Assembly: GCF_001612555.1 (NCBI RefSeq)
Contig: NZ_CP015111.1
Location: 1-64,000, forward strand
Direction: 5' to 3'
DNA: 64,000 bases
Source of the DNA: Acinetobacter sp. TGL-Y2
GTDB taxonomy: Bacteria > Pseudomonadota > Gammaproteobacteria > Pseudomonadales > Moraxellaceae
A program made the translations under genes and the position numbers. Positions within the stretch are counted from its first letter, which is position 1, and each line of letters opens with the position of its first letter. This document shows, piece by piece, positions 17,301 through 26,512 of the stretch. The notes under the pieces are model-generated. The model ran no database searches. It was not told the origin of the DNA and saw nothing but the letters and a program-made list of their open reading frames with translations.

Positions 17301-17744
17301 CTAACCATGCAATCTTGATTTTAACTTATCACTTACACAATTTTGTATTAAAAAAACAAGAAAAAACCCAACAATTAAACCCATTAAGAAATAATCATTC
17401 TCATACTTTTCTTTCACCCAAAAGAATATACTAATAAAAATAGTGACAACAGAGTAATATAATAAGTTTGATAAATTCTTAATTAGACTAGCATCATTTC
17501 TTCGATCAATTTTATTATTAACAGATGAAATAAAATCAACAGCTGAATTAATAATAATAATAGTATTTAGGATTATAAAAAATAAACCAATAGCCCCTAT
17601 CTCCATAAGACCAAGATTTTTATGGATAAAACTTGCGAACAAATATTTAGATGAAAGAAAAACAACCAATGTAACTATAATTAAATAGAATGGAGTTTTA
17701 AAACTTTCTATAAAATTTATTTTTATCAAACTATTCATGACCAT
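17301..17744 (-). CDS. Four-helix membrane protein, unknown function
   Basis: 147 aa with four predicted membrane helices (~18-36, 45-66, 90-107, 118-136) and short polar loops. Starts with MVMNS; the second Met (17738) is an alternative. No family recognised. It follows the secreted protein at 17780-18169 by 35 bases in the same direction. Confidence 0.55.
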   Translation of the reverse strand: MVMNSLIKINFIESFKTPFYLIIVTLVVFLSSKYLFASFIHKNLGLMEIGAIGLFFIILNTIIIINSAVDFISSVNNKIDRRNDASLIKNLSNLLYYSVVTIFISIFFWVKEKYENDYFLMGLIVGFFLVFLIQNCVSDKLKSRLHG

Positions 17745-17779
17745 ACATACTCTATCTTAAAAAATTTATCAATCTATTT

Positions 17780-18169
17780 CTATTGGAATGATATTTGCGA
17801 TTCATTAGTTATTATAATTTGAGGAATTATACGGTTATTTTTTATATCTGATCTCGGTGAGTGCTTTACTTTCCCGAAACCACATATATTTTTATTTAAA
17901 TATTTATTCAAATTAATATTTGTTGTACTCGGAACATAAAAATAGAATATTTCATTTGGATAAAAACTATCTATATTAATAAACTTATCATGACTTTTAT
18001 GATGACTCCCAATACGAACCACCTTACCGCATACATTGGCATTTTGATCAATATATAACTTCGCTTGATTAGAGTTAATATTAGGTGATAGTGCAAAAAC
18101 TGATTCAGCAAAAAGCAGACCAACAATAGTTAAAATTGCTCTCATATTAAACATCCTTAAATTTACCAT
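17780..18169 (-). CDS. Secreted OB-fold-like protein
   Basis: 129 aa. Signal peptide (MRAILTIVGLLFAESVFA, cleavage near residue 26), then a ~100-residue beta domain: VCGKVVRIGSHH, a strand IFYFYVPS, and NKNICGFGKVKHSP. The paired Cys in VCGKV and ICGFGKV and the strand order resemble secreted OB-fold nucleic-acid/oligosaccharide-binding domains. The start at 18169 shares a base with the previous stop (TAATG), supporting it over internal Met residues. Periplasmic; role unknown. Confidence 0.55.
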   Translation of the reverse strand: MVNLRMFNMRAILTIVGLLFAESVFALSPNINSNQAKLYIDQNANVCGKVVRIGSHHKSHDKFINIDSFYPNEIFYFYVPSTTNINLNKYLNKNICGFGKVKHSPRSDIKNNRIIPQIIITNESQISFQ

Positions 18170-18330
18170 TAGTGATTATTCAGCTGATTTTTTAAATCGT
18201 GTAGGTTTTCTATCATTAGTTTCACCATAGCAGCATCTAATTCTTCACCATTAATGAAATCATTTAGATTGTGATAGGTGTTTAAGATTTCTTCTTTAAG
18301 ATCGCTGTCAGCTATTTCATTAAGCTTCAT
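18169..18330 (-). CDS. 53-aa hypothetical protein, coupled to next gene
   Basis: Acidic helical 53-residue ORF (MKLNEIADSDLKEEILNTYH ... MIENLHDLKNQLNNH) on the minus strand. GAGGT lies four bases before ATG 18330, and its TAA overlaps the next ATG. The 11-base gap to the upstream gene places it inside an operon. Function unknown. Confidence 0.55.
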   Translation of the reverse strand: MKLNEIADSDLKEEILNTYHNLNDFINGEELDAAMVKLMIENLHDLKNQLNNH

Positions 18331-18341
18331 TTTAACCTCAT

Positions 18342-19208
18342 TCACTTATCTAAACCTGATGCACGTTCTTCACACACATAGCGCTGTATTGCCCCAGATA
18401 GCTTCGATGGGTCAGCAAATGTATATGATAAGTTTTTTGCTTCTGTACGAGACTCATCTACTTTTTTATGCTCTTTAGTGAATTTAGCTAAATATAGTCT
18501 GGCAACTGTTTCATCCTTACAGCTTGCAACATTCTGTCCAATTAAGTACTGCCCTTTCGGGAAATCTTTATTATTTTCATCAATCGATTCAAGTTTGCTA
18601 AAAAATGTGGCCATTCCATTGCTCTTGTTGTACTTAACGGTTCTTGGCTCCACAAACATTTGCGCCTTGTCATTCTTTGCCAAAAATAGCCAATCTTTGC
18701 CGTTCACTCTCAAAAGTTTCTCACGGTCTTTATTTTCAGTCACATGACTAATTTTAGGAATGATTACATTATCAGGTGCAATTTCTTCGGCTCTAGGTGT
18801 CAAAATTGGATATTTAGAACCATATTCACATGCTACTAAATGAACTTTACCTTTAGGTGATTTAAGATCAATACGCTCTGTTTGAGATGGTTTCACGGCG
18901 ATTTGATTGACAACATTATTATTGTTGTCAATTATTTTTATAGCGGAAATAGTTTGCATGTTGGCAGCACAATCATCAACCACATGTGCGATTAACATGT
19001 ATCCAGTCATGAACTGAGGATTGTGGTCGCTTAATGAAATGGTGATTGAATCATATTCAATTGTGCTTTGAGCATTCGGAGAAACAAGAAGTTTACTTTT
19101 ATCTAAATAGACTTTGCTAATTGGTGTCTCTGATATTAATGTGATTTTTTCAGCATACGCTGTTGAGCTAAGCAAGAAGCTTGCAAAAACCATCTGCATT
19201 TTTTTCAT
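18342..19208 (-). CDS. Periplasmic surface-adhesin-E-like protein
   Basis: 288 aa with a signal peptide (cleavage after STAYA, residue ~19). The second half (WLFLAKNDKAQMFVEPRTVK ... SKLESIDENN ... SCKDETVARLYLAKF ... IQRYVCEE) follows the pattern of the surface-adhesin protein E family; the first half looks like a divergent copy of the same domain. Cysteines are positioned for disulphides. Probably periplasmic or outer-membrane associated. First gene of the operon 19208 to ~17301 with the 53-aa, OB-like and four-helix membrane genes. Confidence 0.6.
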   Translation of the reverse strand: MKKMQMVFASFLLSSTAYAEKITLISETPISKVYLDKSKLLVSPNAQSTIEYDSITISLSDHNPQFMTGYMLIAHVVDDCAANMQTISAIKIIDNNNNVVNQIAVKPSQTERIDLKSPKGKVHLVACEYGSKYPILTPRAEEIAPDNVIIPKISHVTENKDREKLLRVNGKDWLFLAKNDKAQMFVEPRTVKYNKSNGMATFFSKLESIDENNKDFPKGQYLIGQNVASCKDETVARLYLAKFTKEHKKVDESRTEAKNLSYTFADPSKLSGAIQRYVCEERASGLDK

Positions 19209-19314
19209 TTAAGAACGCCCAAAAAGAATAATTCGTCTATTTGGTATCAATAATATTATATTTGATTATTAAATACATTAATGTTTATCTATTATTTAAT
19301 TATAATCACGGCGC

Positions 19315-19641
19315 TTAAAGCAGCCAAGCATAAGTTTCAATTGCTGTATACAAGTAATATGCAGATGACATCACACAGATAACCATTGTATTAGAAGTAA
19401 TTATATATTCTTTAGGTATTTGTTCCCCATACTCTCTAATGCCTTGAAGATAAACATAAGTGTATGATGTAAAGACATAAATTATTGGCAAAAGACCAAT
19501 AAATAATAAAATAAAATCTGCAATAGCCCTCTTAAAGGATACCGTACTAATTCCAAAATTAAACCCGATTGTTTGAGACATAATCAGAACAGCTGTCAGG
19601 AGCCATAAATAGAAACTTGCATAAAATATTGATAATTTCAC
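19315..19641 (-). CDS. Three-helix membrane protein
   Basis: 108 aa, GTG start at 19641. Hydrophobic segments at ~8-26, ~40-62 and ~84-104. No family recognised. Stands alone between the adhesin-E-like operon and the NERD nuclease; a CACGGCGC motif lies just beyond its stop. Confidence 0.5.
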   Translation of the reverse strand: MKLSIFYASFYLWLLTAVLIMSQTIGFNFGISTVSFKRAIADFILLFIGLLPIIYVFTSYTYVYLQGIREYGEQIPKEYIITSNTMVICVMSSAYYLYTAIETYAWLL

Positions 19642-19739
19642 GATGCTATTTTCGTTACATTAATAAACACAAGATAACATATAGCAAACATTTATTGAAT
19701 GTTTATTATCGTGAATAATCATCCAAATTTAATGACACA

Positions 19740-20405
19740 CTACATTAATGTCCATTTCTTTTTACGGCGTATATTTTTCAGATGCGTCTTATTGGTTTTT
19801 GCACTCTGCTCCAACTTGTTTTCTTCTACAATCTTCATTAAATGATCTATGAATGATTGATCAAATCGATTTTCACTTCGCCACATACGAAAAACAAATC
19901 CTGTACCCCGTTCAATTAAGCACTTACCAAAAAGAGGGTTCACACTCCCTTTTATCTTTGCCGAACCGATGTTTGTGACAATACCTGTAAAGGAGCTATT
20001 AGGCTCATCAAACAATGATGCCAAGTGCCCGATATGTCCATTATTTTGAAATATTGGATTATAGATGTCGTTTTTAATTCCTTTTCTATTTATGTGCTTC
20101 CACTGTGGTTTATCGATATCCGCATAAATCTTGCCATTTAAGTTTTTTGTTTCAATAACAAACAAGCCTTTTCTAGATAATACCAAGTGATCAATCTGTG
20201 TGGTTTTGCCACTTTTTGTTGGTAATGTCAGGTCATTGTAAACATAGGTTTTATTACGCTTCTGCATCCAAAAACTTAAACTTTTCGATACTTTAGCCTC
20301 ACCAGCACGACCTTGTTGCGCTTTTTTATAGTTTGATTTTAGTTTGCCAATAAGAATAAATATTCCGATTACGCATACACACATTAGAATGCTATAAATA
20401 TCCAT
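19740..20405 (-). CDS. NERD-domain nuclease, membrane anchored
   Basis: 221 aa. An N-terminal membrane helix (ILMCVCVIGIFILIGKL) is followed by a NERD domain: GRAGEAKVSKSL, then YNDLTLPTKSGKTTQIDHLVL and GLFVIETKNLNGKIY. These supply the conserved Glu and the D...E-x-K of the nuclease fold. The basic tail (HLKNIRRKKKW) may bind DNA or membrane. NERD proteins are plasmid-associated and presumed DNA nucleases. AAGGT eight bases before ATG 20405. Confidence 0.8.
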   Translation of the reverse strand: MDIYSILMCVCVIGIFILIGKLKSNYKKAQQGRAGEAKVSKSLSFWMQKRNKTYVYNDLTLPTKSGKTTQIDHLVLSRKGLFVIETKNLNGKIYADIDKPQWKHINRKGIKNDIYNPIFQNNGHIGHLASLFDEPNSSFTGIVTNIGSAKIKGSVNPLFGKCLIERGTGFVFRMWRSENRFDQSFIDHLMKIVEENKLEQSAKTNKTHLKNIRRKKKWTLM

Positions 20406-20502
20406 GTAATAAACCTTTATCTAATATTATAAATAATATACTTAAAACAATTCACTAATGATATTATTATATATAATCTAAACTTTAAAAAATCGGTTTA
20501 AA

Positions 20503-21537
20503 ATGAAGAAACCAATCGCTTTATTTACGATGGTAATTGTTGCATCCTTGGTCGGTTGTGGTGGTGATTCTAAGACTTCTGTAAGTGCTTTTCAGAAATC
20601 CACAATACTGAATAATTGCATGAAGCAAACATCTAACACCTTGTATAACAATAAATCGGTTCGTTTTGATACGGCGACTTTTACATCAACAGTGCCTACT
20701 GAAATTCAAAGTGAAGCGTTTGGTCGCCTGTTCATTGCCCGGGCAAAAAAACCAGCCGATGTTACCAAGCTGCTTACTCAACTTAACACCCATTCAGATT
20801 TGGTTATGTATGAATTAAAGTTGACCACTGGAAAGGACTCAGCAACCTGTCGTTATATGACATTCCGATCTATGTCAGGCGATACAATTAATACACCTGT
20901 GCTTTTCCAAATCCAAAAAAATAATAACTCCCCTTTAAATGCTTACAACGATTCTCCCTTAGTAGAGAAGAACGTTTTTGAATTCATCAAAGATTATCCT
21001 TTGCCGGTTCATGGTCTTTGGTATTTCAAACTTGATACCCAGCAAACCGCTACAAAAGGCCAAGGTAATGCCTTAGATAAGCTCCAATCTATTTTGCTTA
21101 ATGCAACGAGTACTACTGAAACATTGCAAGATTTAGGCCCACGTATCCAAATTAACAATGCAAGTGAATTAGCTCGATATGCTGTTTCAAACTTAGATGT
21201 GCCTGAATATGTTCTTGAAAATCCAATGTACTTAACCCCAGTCGTTGTTAGTCGTCAGGTAACACGCCTCGCCAACATTAATGCAGATGATATATCGGTT
21301 AGACGCATGGATAAATTCAACGAAGAACGATACGTGGACCCAAATACAGGCATCAATATTCACAACGACACACTAGCTGAACTTAAAAACGATTATGGCT
21401 TAGATGATAGGACCCATAACATTGTCATTGAAGAAGTGAACAAGCAGGAAATGTTTAATCGCAATGTTGCTGGTGCTGCCCGAACAGGCGCTGATACCTA
21501 TACAGATAATGAGCTTAAAGATGCCAAAATCAACTAA
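20503..21537 (+). CDS. Lipoprotein, unknown function
   Basis: 344 aa with a type II signal peptide (MKKPIALFTMVIVASLVGCG; lipobox LVGC, Cys 19). The mature part has no recognised domain. The C-terminal ~70 residues are polar and helical (DTYTDNELKDAKIN). Opens a four-gene plus-strand operon (20503-23655) with a Sel1 protein, a membrane protein and a small protein; its end overlaps the next gene by 17 bases. Presumably anchored to inner or outer membrane. Confidence 0.7.
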   Translation: MKKPIALFTMVIVASLVGCGGDSKTSVSAFQKSTILNNCMKQTSNTLYNNKSVRFDTATFTSTVPTEIQSEAFGRLFIARAKKPADVTKLLTQLNTHSDLVMYELKLTTGKDSATCRYMTFRSMSGDTINTPVLFQIQKNNNSPLNAYNDSPLVEKNVFEFIKDYPLPVHGLWYFKLDTQQTATKGQGNALDKLQSILLNATSTTETLQDLGPRIQINNASELARYAVSNLDVPEYVLENPMYLTPVVVSRQVTRLANINADDISVRRMDKFNEERYVDPNTGINIHNDTLAELKNDYGLDDRTHNIVIEEVNKQEMFNRNVAGAARTGADTYTDNELKDAKIN

Positions 21538-22453
21538 AATTACACCTCTTAGTACTGGGCCATTAGATACGCTTTATACCTATATGCTTGCTGTATTCGG
21601 CAACTTAAATAGTCAGCACAAAATTGGTATGCACTTGTCTAGAGTCGAAAATCTTGAAGCACAAGAATCCGGTGTTGTTTGGCTCTCACGGGCTGCGCTT
21701 AAAGGGCATCCGAATTCATGCCTTGAGTTAGCACTTCACTACATTAACAACTGTAGTGATACTGATAAAGCGATTGAAATTCTTCGCCTTGCAAACACTG
21801 ATACAACCGATACTAATCTTACTGGACAAATACATGCCTTACTGGGTCAACTGCTATTAGGAAAGTATACTGACGTTATCGATCACCGTAAGTTTGAGAA
21901 GCAAACTCAAATAAAGAAAAAAGGTCAGGACGCTTTAGACAAATACATTCAGTCTTTGATGCCCAAAAAGGCCAAGCCTAAAAAAGTGACCTCACTCAAC
22001 ATTAGCGAAAAACAATTAAGTGCTTATCTTGATGAAGCACTACCAAATCTATATCAAGCACAGAAACTTAAACACCCTATGGCCAACCATGCTTTAGCCG
22101 TATATCTCATTCAATATTCAAAAAGAGAAAAAGCGAATACCTCTAAGGGTCTTGATCTTCTACATAGCTCTGCAAATGAAGGTTTTGCCCCTTCATGTCA
22201 AGTTCTTGCTGGTATTTATGAAAATGGTTTGTACGGCGTCACTCAGAACATCCGTAGGGGGCTAGAGTTACGCGTGACTGCAGCAAAGAAAGGTTCAAAA
22301 GAAGCCCAATACACGTTGGGATACTTGCTCTATAACGGGCAAGGCTTTGAGGAAAACAAGGACATGGGCCTTGAACTAATTAAAGAGTCTGCTTTCAAAG
22401 GAAATAATGAAGCTGCTGTATTCCTAGACACAATTAAACACACGCCATCATGA
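21521..22453 (+). CDS. Sel1-repeat protein
   Basis: 310 aa from ATG 21521. Sel1-like (TPR-related) repeats occur throughout, e.g. GVVWLSRAALKGHPNSCLEL, HSSANEGFAPSCQVLAGIYE, VTAAKKGSKEAQYTLGYLLY and IKESAFKGNNEAAVF. These form a solenoid for protein-protein contacts. No signal peptide, so cytoplasmic. The frame is open further upstream but ATG 21521 gives a short overlap with the lipoprotein gene, consistent with coupling. Adapter function inferred from the family. Confidence 0.8.
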   Translation: MPKSTKITPLSTGPLDTLYTYMLAVFGNLNSQHKIGMHLSRVENLEAQESGVVWLSRAALKGHPNSCLELALHYINNCSDTDKAIEILRLANTDTTDTNLTGQIHALLGQLLLGKYTDVIDHRKFEKQTQIKKKGQDALDKYIQSLMPKKAKPKKVTSLNISEKQLSAYLDEALPNLYQAQKLKHPMANHALAVYLIQYSKREKANTSKGLDLLHSSANEGFAPSCQVLAGIYENGLYGVTQNIRRGLELRVTAAKKGSKEAQYTLGYLLYNGQGFEENKDMGLELIKESAFKGNNEAAVFLDTIKHTPS

Positions 22454-22470
22454 GCTGTGTTGAGGTAGTC

Positions 22471-23352
22471 ATGAAAATTAAGAATAGTGTTTTAAAGAAA
22501 GTTAATGATTTAATACCAGCTACATCACTTATTGGTCGAGTAATACGATTTAGCCTGTTGCTTTTCGTACTTGCCATACCTGTATACACATATCAAACCT
22601 TTGTGTCTGATACCACAACGATACTGCATACAAAGTGTGAAAACATCTCTGAAATTACAGCCAAAGATAAAGATCGCATAGATGAGCTTTATAAATATGC
22701 CGGTGGAAAAGACACTGTGCCAGTTTGTACGTTATTGCCGGTCCCAACGACTGATGCCGACTTAACTAAAGTCAATGGTTTAAATCAAGCAATTAAGTAC
22801 CCTATCCCGTTTTTTGGTTCAATCTTTTACTACCTTGCTTCTAATATTCTTGTATTTGCCTCTTTAGCATTCCTGTATCTGGTTATTGTTCAAGACGCCT
22901 ACCCTGTACTTGGAAGAACTTACTTCCGTCAATTCTTAACGGCGTCTGCAGTATTTCTATTAACCGTTAATGTCATGCTGCCTACAGTCACCAGTGTTCA
23001 GCTTGCCACTCTTTCACAGAATGCAATTAACAAAAATGAGCTTGCAGTAGATAACCGTCTCTTGTGCTCCAATGATCATGTTTTCGACATGCTTAAGTAC
23101 CACAACGCTATACCATCTGTATATGCAGGCTATCAAATCATCCCGTTAGAAAATAAGCCTTATAACGCGATTATGTGCCATGGGCAAAAAGTAAAGATTT
23201 TAGAAAATACTAAACCCCATCCAGCATTCGGCTTCTTTGGCCACTTTTCTCAATTTATTTTAAACATTCTGCTTTTTCTGCCGATTCCATTTTTATTAGT
23301 TTTAGTTTTGAACCTATACAAACGATTAATTCATCGGATTCTTAATCGATAA
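22471..23352 (+). CDS. Polytopic membrane protein with large periplasmic loops
   Basis: About 293 aa. Four membrane helices (~24-43, ~120-140, ~157-175, ~262-285) with two Cys-containing polar loops (TKCENISEITAKD; VPVCTLLPVP; LLCSNDHVFD; IMCHGQKVK) likely periplasmic and disulphide-linked. ATG 22471 has TGAGGT at good spacing; an ATG at 22450 overlapping the previous stop is an alternative. Third gene of the 20503-23655 operon. No known family. Confidence 0.6.
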   Translation: MKIKNSVLKKVNDLIPATSLIGRVIRFSLLLFVLAIPVYTYQTFVSDTTTILHTKCENISEITAKDKDRIDELYKYAGGKDTVPVCTLLPVPTTDADLTKVNGLNQAIKYPIPFFGSIFYYLASNILVFASLAFLYLVIVQDAYPVLGRTYFRQFLTASAVFLLTVNVMLPTVTSVQLATLSQNAINKNELAVDNRLLCSNDHVFDMLKYHNAIPSVYAGYQIIPLENKPYNAIMCHGQKVKILENTKPHPAFGFFGHFSQFILNILLFLPIPFLLVLVLNLYKRLIHRILNR

Positions 23353-23361
23353 GGATTATTT

Positions 23362-23655
23362 ATGTCAAATCAACTTGAGCAGCGCAATATGATTGAAGGT
23401 TCCGAACATCACATGCTTCGTGATAAATTTACACCGGATATTTTTAGCCATTTTACAGACAGTGAAATTGAGAAAATATGTAAAACCATGGTGTCTTATG
23501 CCACCATCAGGAAACAATTCAAAATAGTTGATTTTGATTTGGTTAAAGCATTTATTTTTAAAACATTGAATGATAAGCCTCACTTTTTACCCGTTTTTCA
23601 AAAGATACTCATCACGAAACCGAGAAGACCAACTCCTTCTAAGAAGAAGATGTAA
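23362..23655 (+). CDS. Small basic protein
   Basis: 97 aa. Helical (FSHFTDSEIEKICKTMVSY), with a Lys/Arg/Pro-rich end (KPRRPTPSKKKM) suggesting nucleic-acid or membrane contact. AAGGA seven bases before ATG. Last gene of the 20503-23655 operon, followed by a terminator. No family recognised. Confidence 0.6.
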   Translation: MSNQLEQRNMIEGSEHHMLRDKFTPDIFSHFTDSEIEKICKTMVSYATIRKQFKIVDFDLVKAFIFKTLNDKPHFLPVFQKILITKPRRPTPSKKKM

Positions 23656-23687
23656 AGGAATGCCTTGGTATCTGATCTAGGGCAATA

Positions 23688-23716
23688 AAAAAGCGACCGG
23701 TATGGGTCGCTTTTTG
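23688..23716 (+). terminator. Intrinsic terminator
   Basis: AAAGCGACC/GGTCGCTTT hairpin with T-run, 33 bases after the small basic protein gene. Confidence 0.85.
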
Positions 23717-23793
23717 TTTCAAAAATTCTATAAATCAATTTATGGTCAATTCTAAATCTGATAAGCCTTGCAATTCTTTTCCGTACTGATCAC

Positions 23794-24321
23794 TTATAAA
23801 TCATCTAAACCAAGATACCAGTTTAATAAATGATTAACACGATCCAAATCTTCATCTTTGTAATAAAGGTTTATTATCGCACGGTCTTCCATTGAAACGT
23901 CAATTCTTGAATTAGGACGATAGTTCATAGCCTCAAGAAAGAACCAAGCATCTACTAGCGTAAAATCATATTTTGAAGCTAAATTATCTATACATGTCTT
24001 TTCTTCATTTGAAAAATTGTAATCTTCCAAGAAACATGAAAAAGCTTTACAGCATTCAGCCCAATTGGTGTAATCATTACTTAAATCAAAAGGCTTTCCA
24101 TATTTTTCCTCCAATAATTTAGCTATAAAACCCATCTCAATATCTTCACGTTTCTTTGAACTATTAAGTTTTTTTCTTAAATAGTCTAAATAACCCAATG
24201 GAAAATATAAAATTTGAGCATGTGAAAGTTTGTCATCACAATATGCAACAACATCTGATTTATGTATGTTTTTATGCACAGGTATTCTATCTATAATTTC
24301 TTGAAGAGTTGGTACATTCAT
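23794..24321 (-). CDS. Hypothetical soluble protein
   Basis: 175 aa, mostly helical, acidic (LQEIIDRIPVHKNIHKSDVV; YKDEDLDRVNHLLNWYLGL). AAGGCGA precedes ATG 24321. No known family. Monocistronic, convergent with the lipoprotein/Sel1 operon. The gap 24322-24590 beyond its start is AT-rich with no gene and holds one CACGGCGC motif (24502). Confidence 0.55.
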   Translation of the reverse strand: MNVPTLQEIIDRIPVHKNIHKSDVVAYCDDKLSHAQILYFPLGYLDYLRKKLNSSKKREDIEMGFIAKLLEEKYGKPFDLSNDYTNWAECCKAFSCFLEDYNFSNEEKTCIDNLASKYDFTLVDAWFFLEAMNYRPNSRIDVSMEDRAIINLYYKDEDLDRVNHLLNWYLGLDDL

Positions 24322-24660
24322 ATCAATTCGCCTTAAATTTTCTCATACATGCTGTAGATCGAGCCAGCATTTACTTAATAAAATAATATACCATTTAAGA
24401 AAATGTTTATTTATTAAAATAAATTTTATTAATAATACAATACATACATTACATAAACGATTGTATGATTAAATTACATTTTATCAAAAAGCACAGTCGG
24501 TCACGGCGCGTACGTGAGGTCCCCAATAAGGATTTGCCCCAACTATGATTTTCGAATAACTTCAAACGCATGAAAAAAGGTAAATAAACGATGAATGACT
24601 CTCAACCGTTAGAACATTTTTTTAAAAAATAAGCCTCTATTCGTAAGCAATCCTGTAAAG

Positions 24661-25092
24661 ATGAAAGAGTTCAAAAAGAAACTTCCTCAATTCGGAATTG
24701 CCACTCTACTAATCTCTGGCATTGCCCTTTGGTGTAACGATGTTCTTATGCCACGAATCGATATTGCGCAACAGCATGTATCAAATGACTTAATCAAAGC
24801 TGAAATGGTTCAATTAGCAGATCAGGGTAAATCATCTGCAATTTTATGGCTTGCATCTAACTACTCTGACTCTAAATATATGGCGCAACTTGATACCCAA
24901 GTCGCACAAAATAACTCAGATGCAATGATGGTGAAGGCTAGTAATCTTTATGCAACGAATAAATCCCTTGCTTTACAGCTTATTCAATCTGCTGCAGTTG
25001 AGGGTAATCCCTCTGCAATAAAATACTTGTCTGACAAAAAAGTCACTGATATTGGTCTATCTAAGTTCCTAACAGAATATTTGATTAAATAA
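24661..25092 (+). CDS. Sel1/TPR-like membrane-anchored protein (start region frameshifted)
   Basis: 143 aa: one N-terminal helix (FGIATLLISGIALWCNDVL) and short helical repeats (VQLADQGKSSAILWLASNYS; LIQSAAVEGNPSAIKYLS) of Sel1 type. ATG 24661 has no ribosome site. An ATG at 24591 with AAAGG upstream opens MNDSQPLEHF but runs into a stop after a T7/A6 tract (24616-24629); removing one base there joins both frames into a ~166-aa protein. Mini-array 2 follows 74 bases downstream on the same strand. Confidence 0.6.
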   Translation: MKEFKKKLPQFGIATLLISGIALWCNDVLMPRIDIAQQHVSNDLIKAEMVQLADQGKSSAILWLASNYSDSKYMAQLDTQVAQNNSDAMMVKASNLYATNKSLALQLIQSAAVEGNPSAIKYLSDKKVTDIGLSKFLTEYLIK

Positions 25093-25150
25093 TGCTTTGA
25101 TTATCATAGGGTACATCTATTATCCTTAAGGAATGGATTCCCCCTAGTGA

Positions 25151-25159
25151 TGTTGATAT
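25151..25159 (+). promoter_or_regulatory. Extended -10 box of CRISPR mini-array 2
   Basis: TGTTGATAT, with its TG exactly 23 bases before the stem of the first repeat, as for array 3 (TGTTAAAAT). No clear -35 box. Confidence 0.45.
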
Positions 25160-25166
25160 CCTCTTT

Positions 25167-25314
25167 CGAGCAGATCACACACGCGGTTTTAAGAATTAGA
25201 TTCAAAACTTAATGGTAGTTGTTGAAGCAATACATCGCACACGCGGTTTTTAGGTCATCAATTTTATCTAAGTCTACTTTGATAAAGTTAAATATCGCAC
25301 ACGCGATTCTAATA
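25167..25314 (+). CRISPR. CRISPR mini-array 2 (three repeats, two spacers)
   Basis: 28-nt repeats at 25167-25194, 25227-25254 and 25287-25314, exactly 60 bases apart. Shared core ATCGCACACGCGGTTTT; the first has ATCAC in the stem and the last GCGATTCTAA, so both ends are degenerate. Spacers 25195-25226 and 25255-25286 are both 32 nt. Repeat 2 differs from a repeat of array 1 (3313-3340) only in its last three bases. It is followed at once by an intrinsic terminator. Confidence 0.85.
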
Positions 25315-25343
25315 AAAAAACACCTCATGAAGGTGTTTTTTTA
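25312..25343 (+). terminator. Terminator of mini-array 2
   Basis: AAAACACCT/AGGTGTTTT hairpin followed by T-run, directly abutting the last repeat; also serves the convergent sppA-like gene. Confidence 0.85.
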
Positions 25344-25363
25344 TTTATAGCGCTGTTAACTAT

Positions 25364-26338
25364 CTATCGAAAGCTCATCTCTGATTCTTCACTAATGTTA
25401 TCCACCATACCTTTAGCAAAAGCTTTTCCTGCAGTAGAAGCACTCATGCTAAAAATTTCGCTGATACTACCTTTCGTCACTGTATAATCACGAACCTTAT
25501 CTGTTTTCATCTCTCGCTTAAGTGTATTCATATCACCAAACCGATCTGCAATACCCAGTTCAATTGCCTTAGTTCCTGTCCAGTAATCACCTGTAAATAA
25601 ATCAGGGTCATTCTTTAAACGCTTTCCGCGACCATCCTTCACTGCTTGGATAAAATGGCCATGTAAATCCTTAAGGACTGCATTTACATGAGCTTCTTGT
25701 TCTGGCGTTACGTCATGGAACATCGAATAAGCAATTTTGTTTCGTCCCGCATGAAGCGTACGGTCTTTAACTCCAACTTTATCTGCAAGGCCACGAATAT
25801 CATAATTTGACATCAACACCCCGATAGAACCAATAATTGACGATCTACTTAAAATGATTTCATCTGCGCTTGATGCGATGTAATACGCTGCGGATGCTGC
25901 AACGTCCTCTACGACCGCATACAGCTTCTTCTCTGGGTATTTGGACTTAAGGTACATGATCTCGTTATAAATCGTTTCTGAGTGATATGGTGAGCCACCA
26001 CCAGAATTGATTTTAAGAACAATAGCTTTACTATTTGGGTCCTTAAATGCTTCTTCCAAGCTTTTCGTAATGGAGTAAACATTTACGTCATCATCTTTTG
26101 ATACCATTCCATAGATTTTAACGGTTGCAATATGATCACCACTATCAAAGACACTTCCAATACCTGAAATTTTCAATAAATTGAAGATGACCAGTAAGCT
26201 AATTGCTATACCAAGAAATAACGCCACATAGTCTAAAGCTGTTCTTTTTTTATAAATATAAAATGGTGTTTTTTCCACGACATCATGCTCTGTACGTTTG
26301 AACAGATTGCATATATATTCTTTGAATCGATTAGCCAT
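25364..26338 (-). CDS. S49-family signal peptide peptidase-like serine protease
   Basis: 324 aa. One N-terminal membrane helix (~35-52), then a single ClpP-like S49 domain: IVLKINSGGGSPYHSETIYN, LYAVVEDVAASAAYYIASSA (nucleophile Ser in the ASAAYY turn), SSIIGSIGVLMSNYDIRGL and a GRNKIAYSMFHD-like lid. The length fits the short SohB/SppA36 type. Expected to degrade signal peptides or other membrane peptides from the periplasmic face. GGAGA five bases before ATG. Convergent with mini-array 2, sharing its terminator. Confidence 0.9.
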   Translation of the reverse strand: MANRFKEYICNLFKRTEHDVVEKTPFYIYKKRTALDYVALFLGIAISLLVIFNLLKISGIGSVFDSGDHIATVKIYGMVSKDDDVNVYSITKSLEEAFKDPNSKAIVLKINSGGGSPYHSETIYNEIMYLKSKYPEKKLYAVVEDVAASAAYYIASSADEIILSRSSIIGSIGVLMSNYDIRGLADKVGVKDRTLHAGRNKIAYSMFHDVTPEQEAHVNAVLKDLHGHFIQAVKDGRGKRLKNDPDLFTGDYWTGTKAIELGIADRFGDMNTLKREMKTDKVRDYTVTKGSISEIFSMSASTAGKAFAKGMVDNISEESEMSFR

Positions 26339-26455
26339 GGAATCTCCAATAACAAAATTATTTAATTTATTAAAATCACTTTCATTATATTTTATTAGCT
26401 AATCAATACAATTTATTTTAGTTAATATTCATTCGATATCTTTGTGGTCTTCAAA

Positions 26456-26495
26456 TAAAAAAGCCTATAAAACACTTTCATGATTTATAGGCTCT
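26456..26495 (-). terminator. Intrinsic terminator of the 26513-26737 gene
   Basis: On the minus strand AGCCTATAAA pairs with TTTATAGGCT, followed by a T-run; 18 bases after the stop. Confidence 0.8.
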
Positions 26496-26512
26496 CTAAG
26501 GTAAATGTATCA

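Noticed and set aside
18981..18997. CACATGTGCGATTAACATG resembling a CRISPR repeat
   Set aside because: Inside the coding frame of the adhesin-E-like gene (LIAHVVDD), no partner at 60 bases, and no -10 box at the fixed position.
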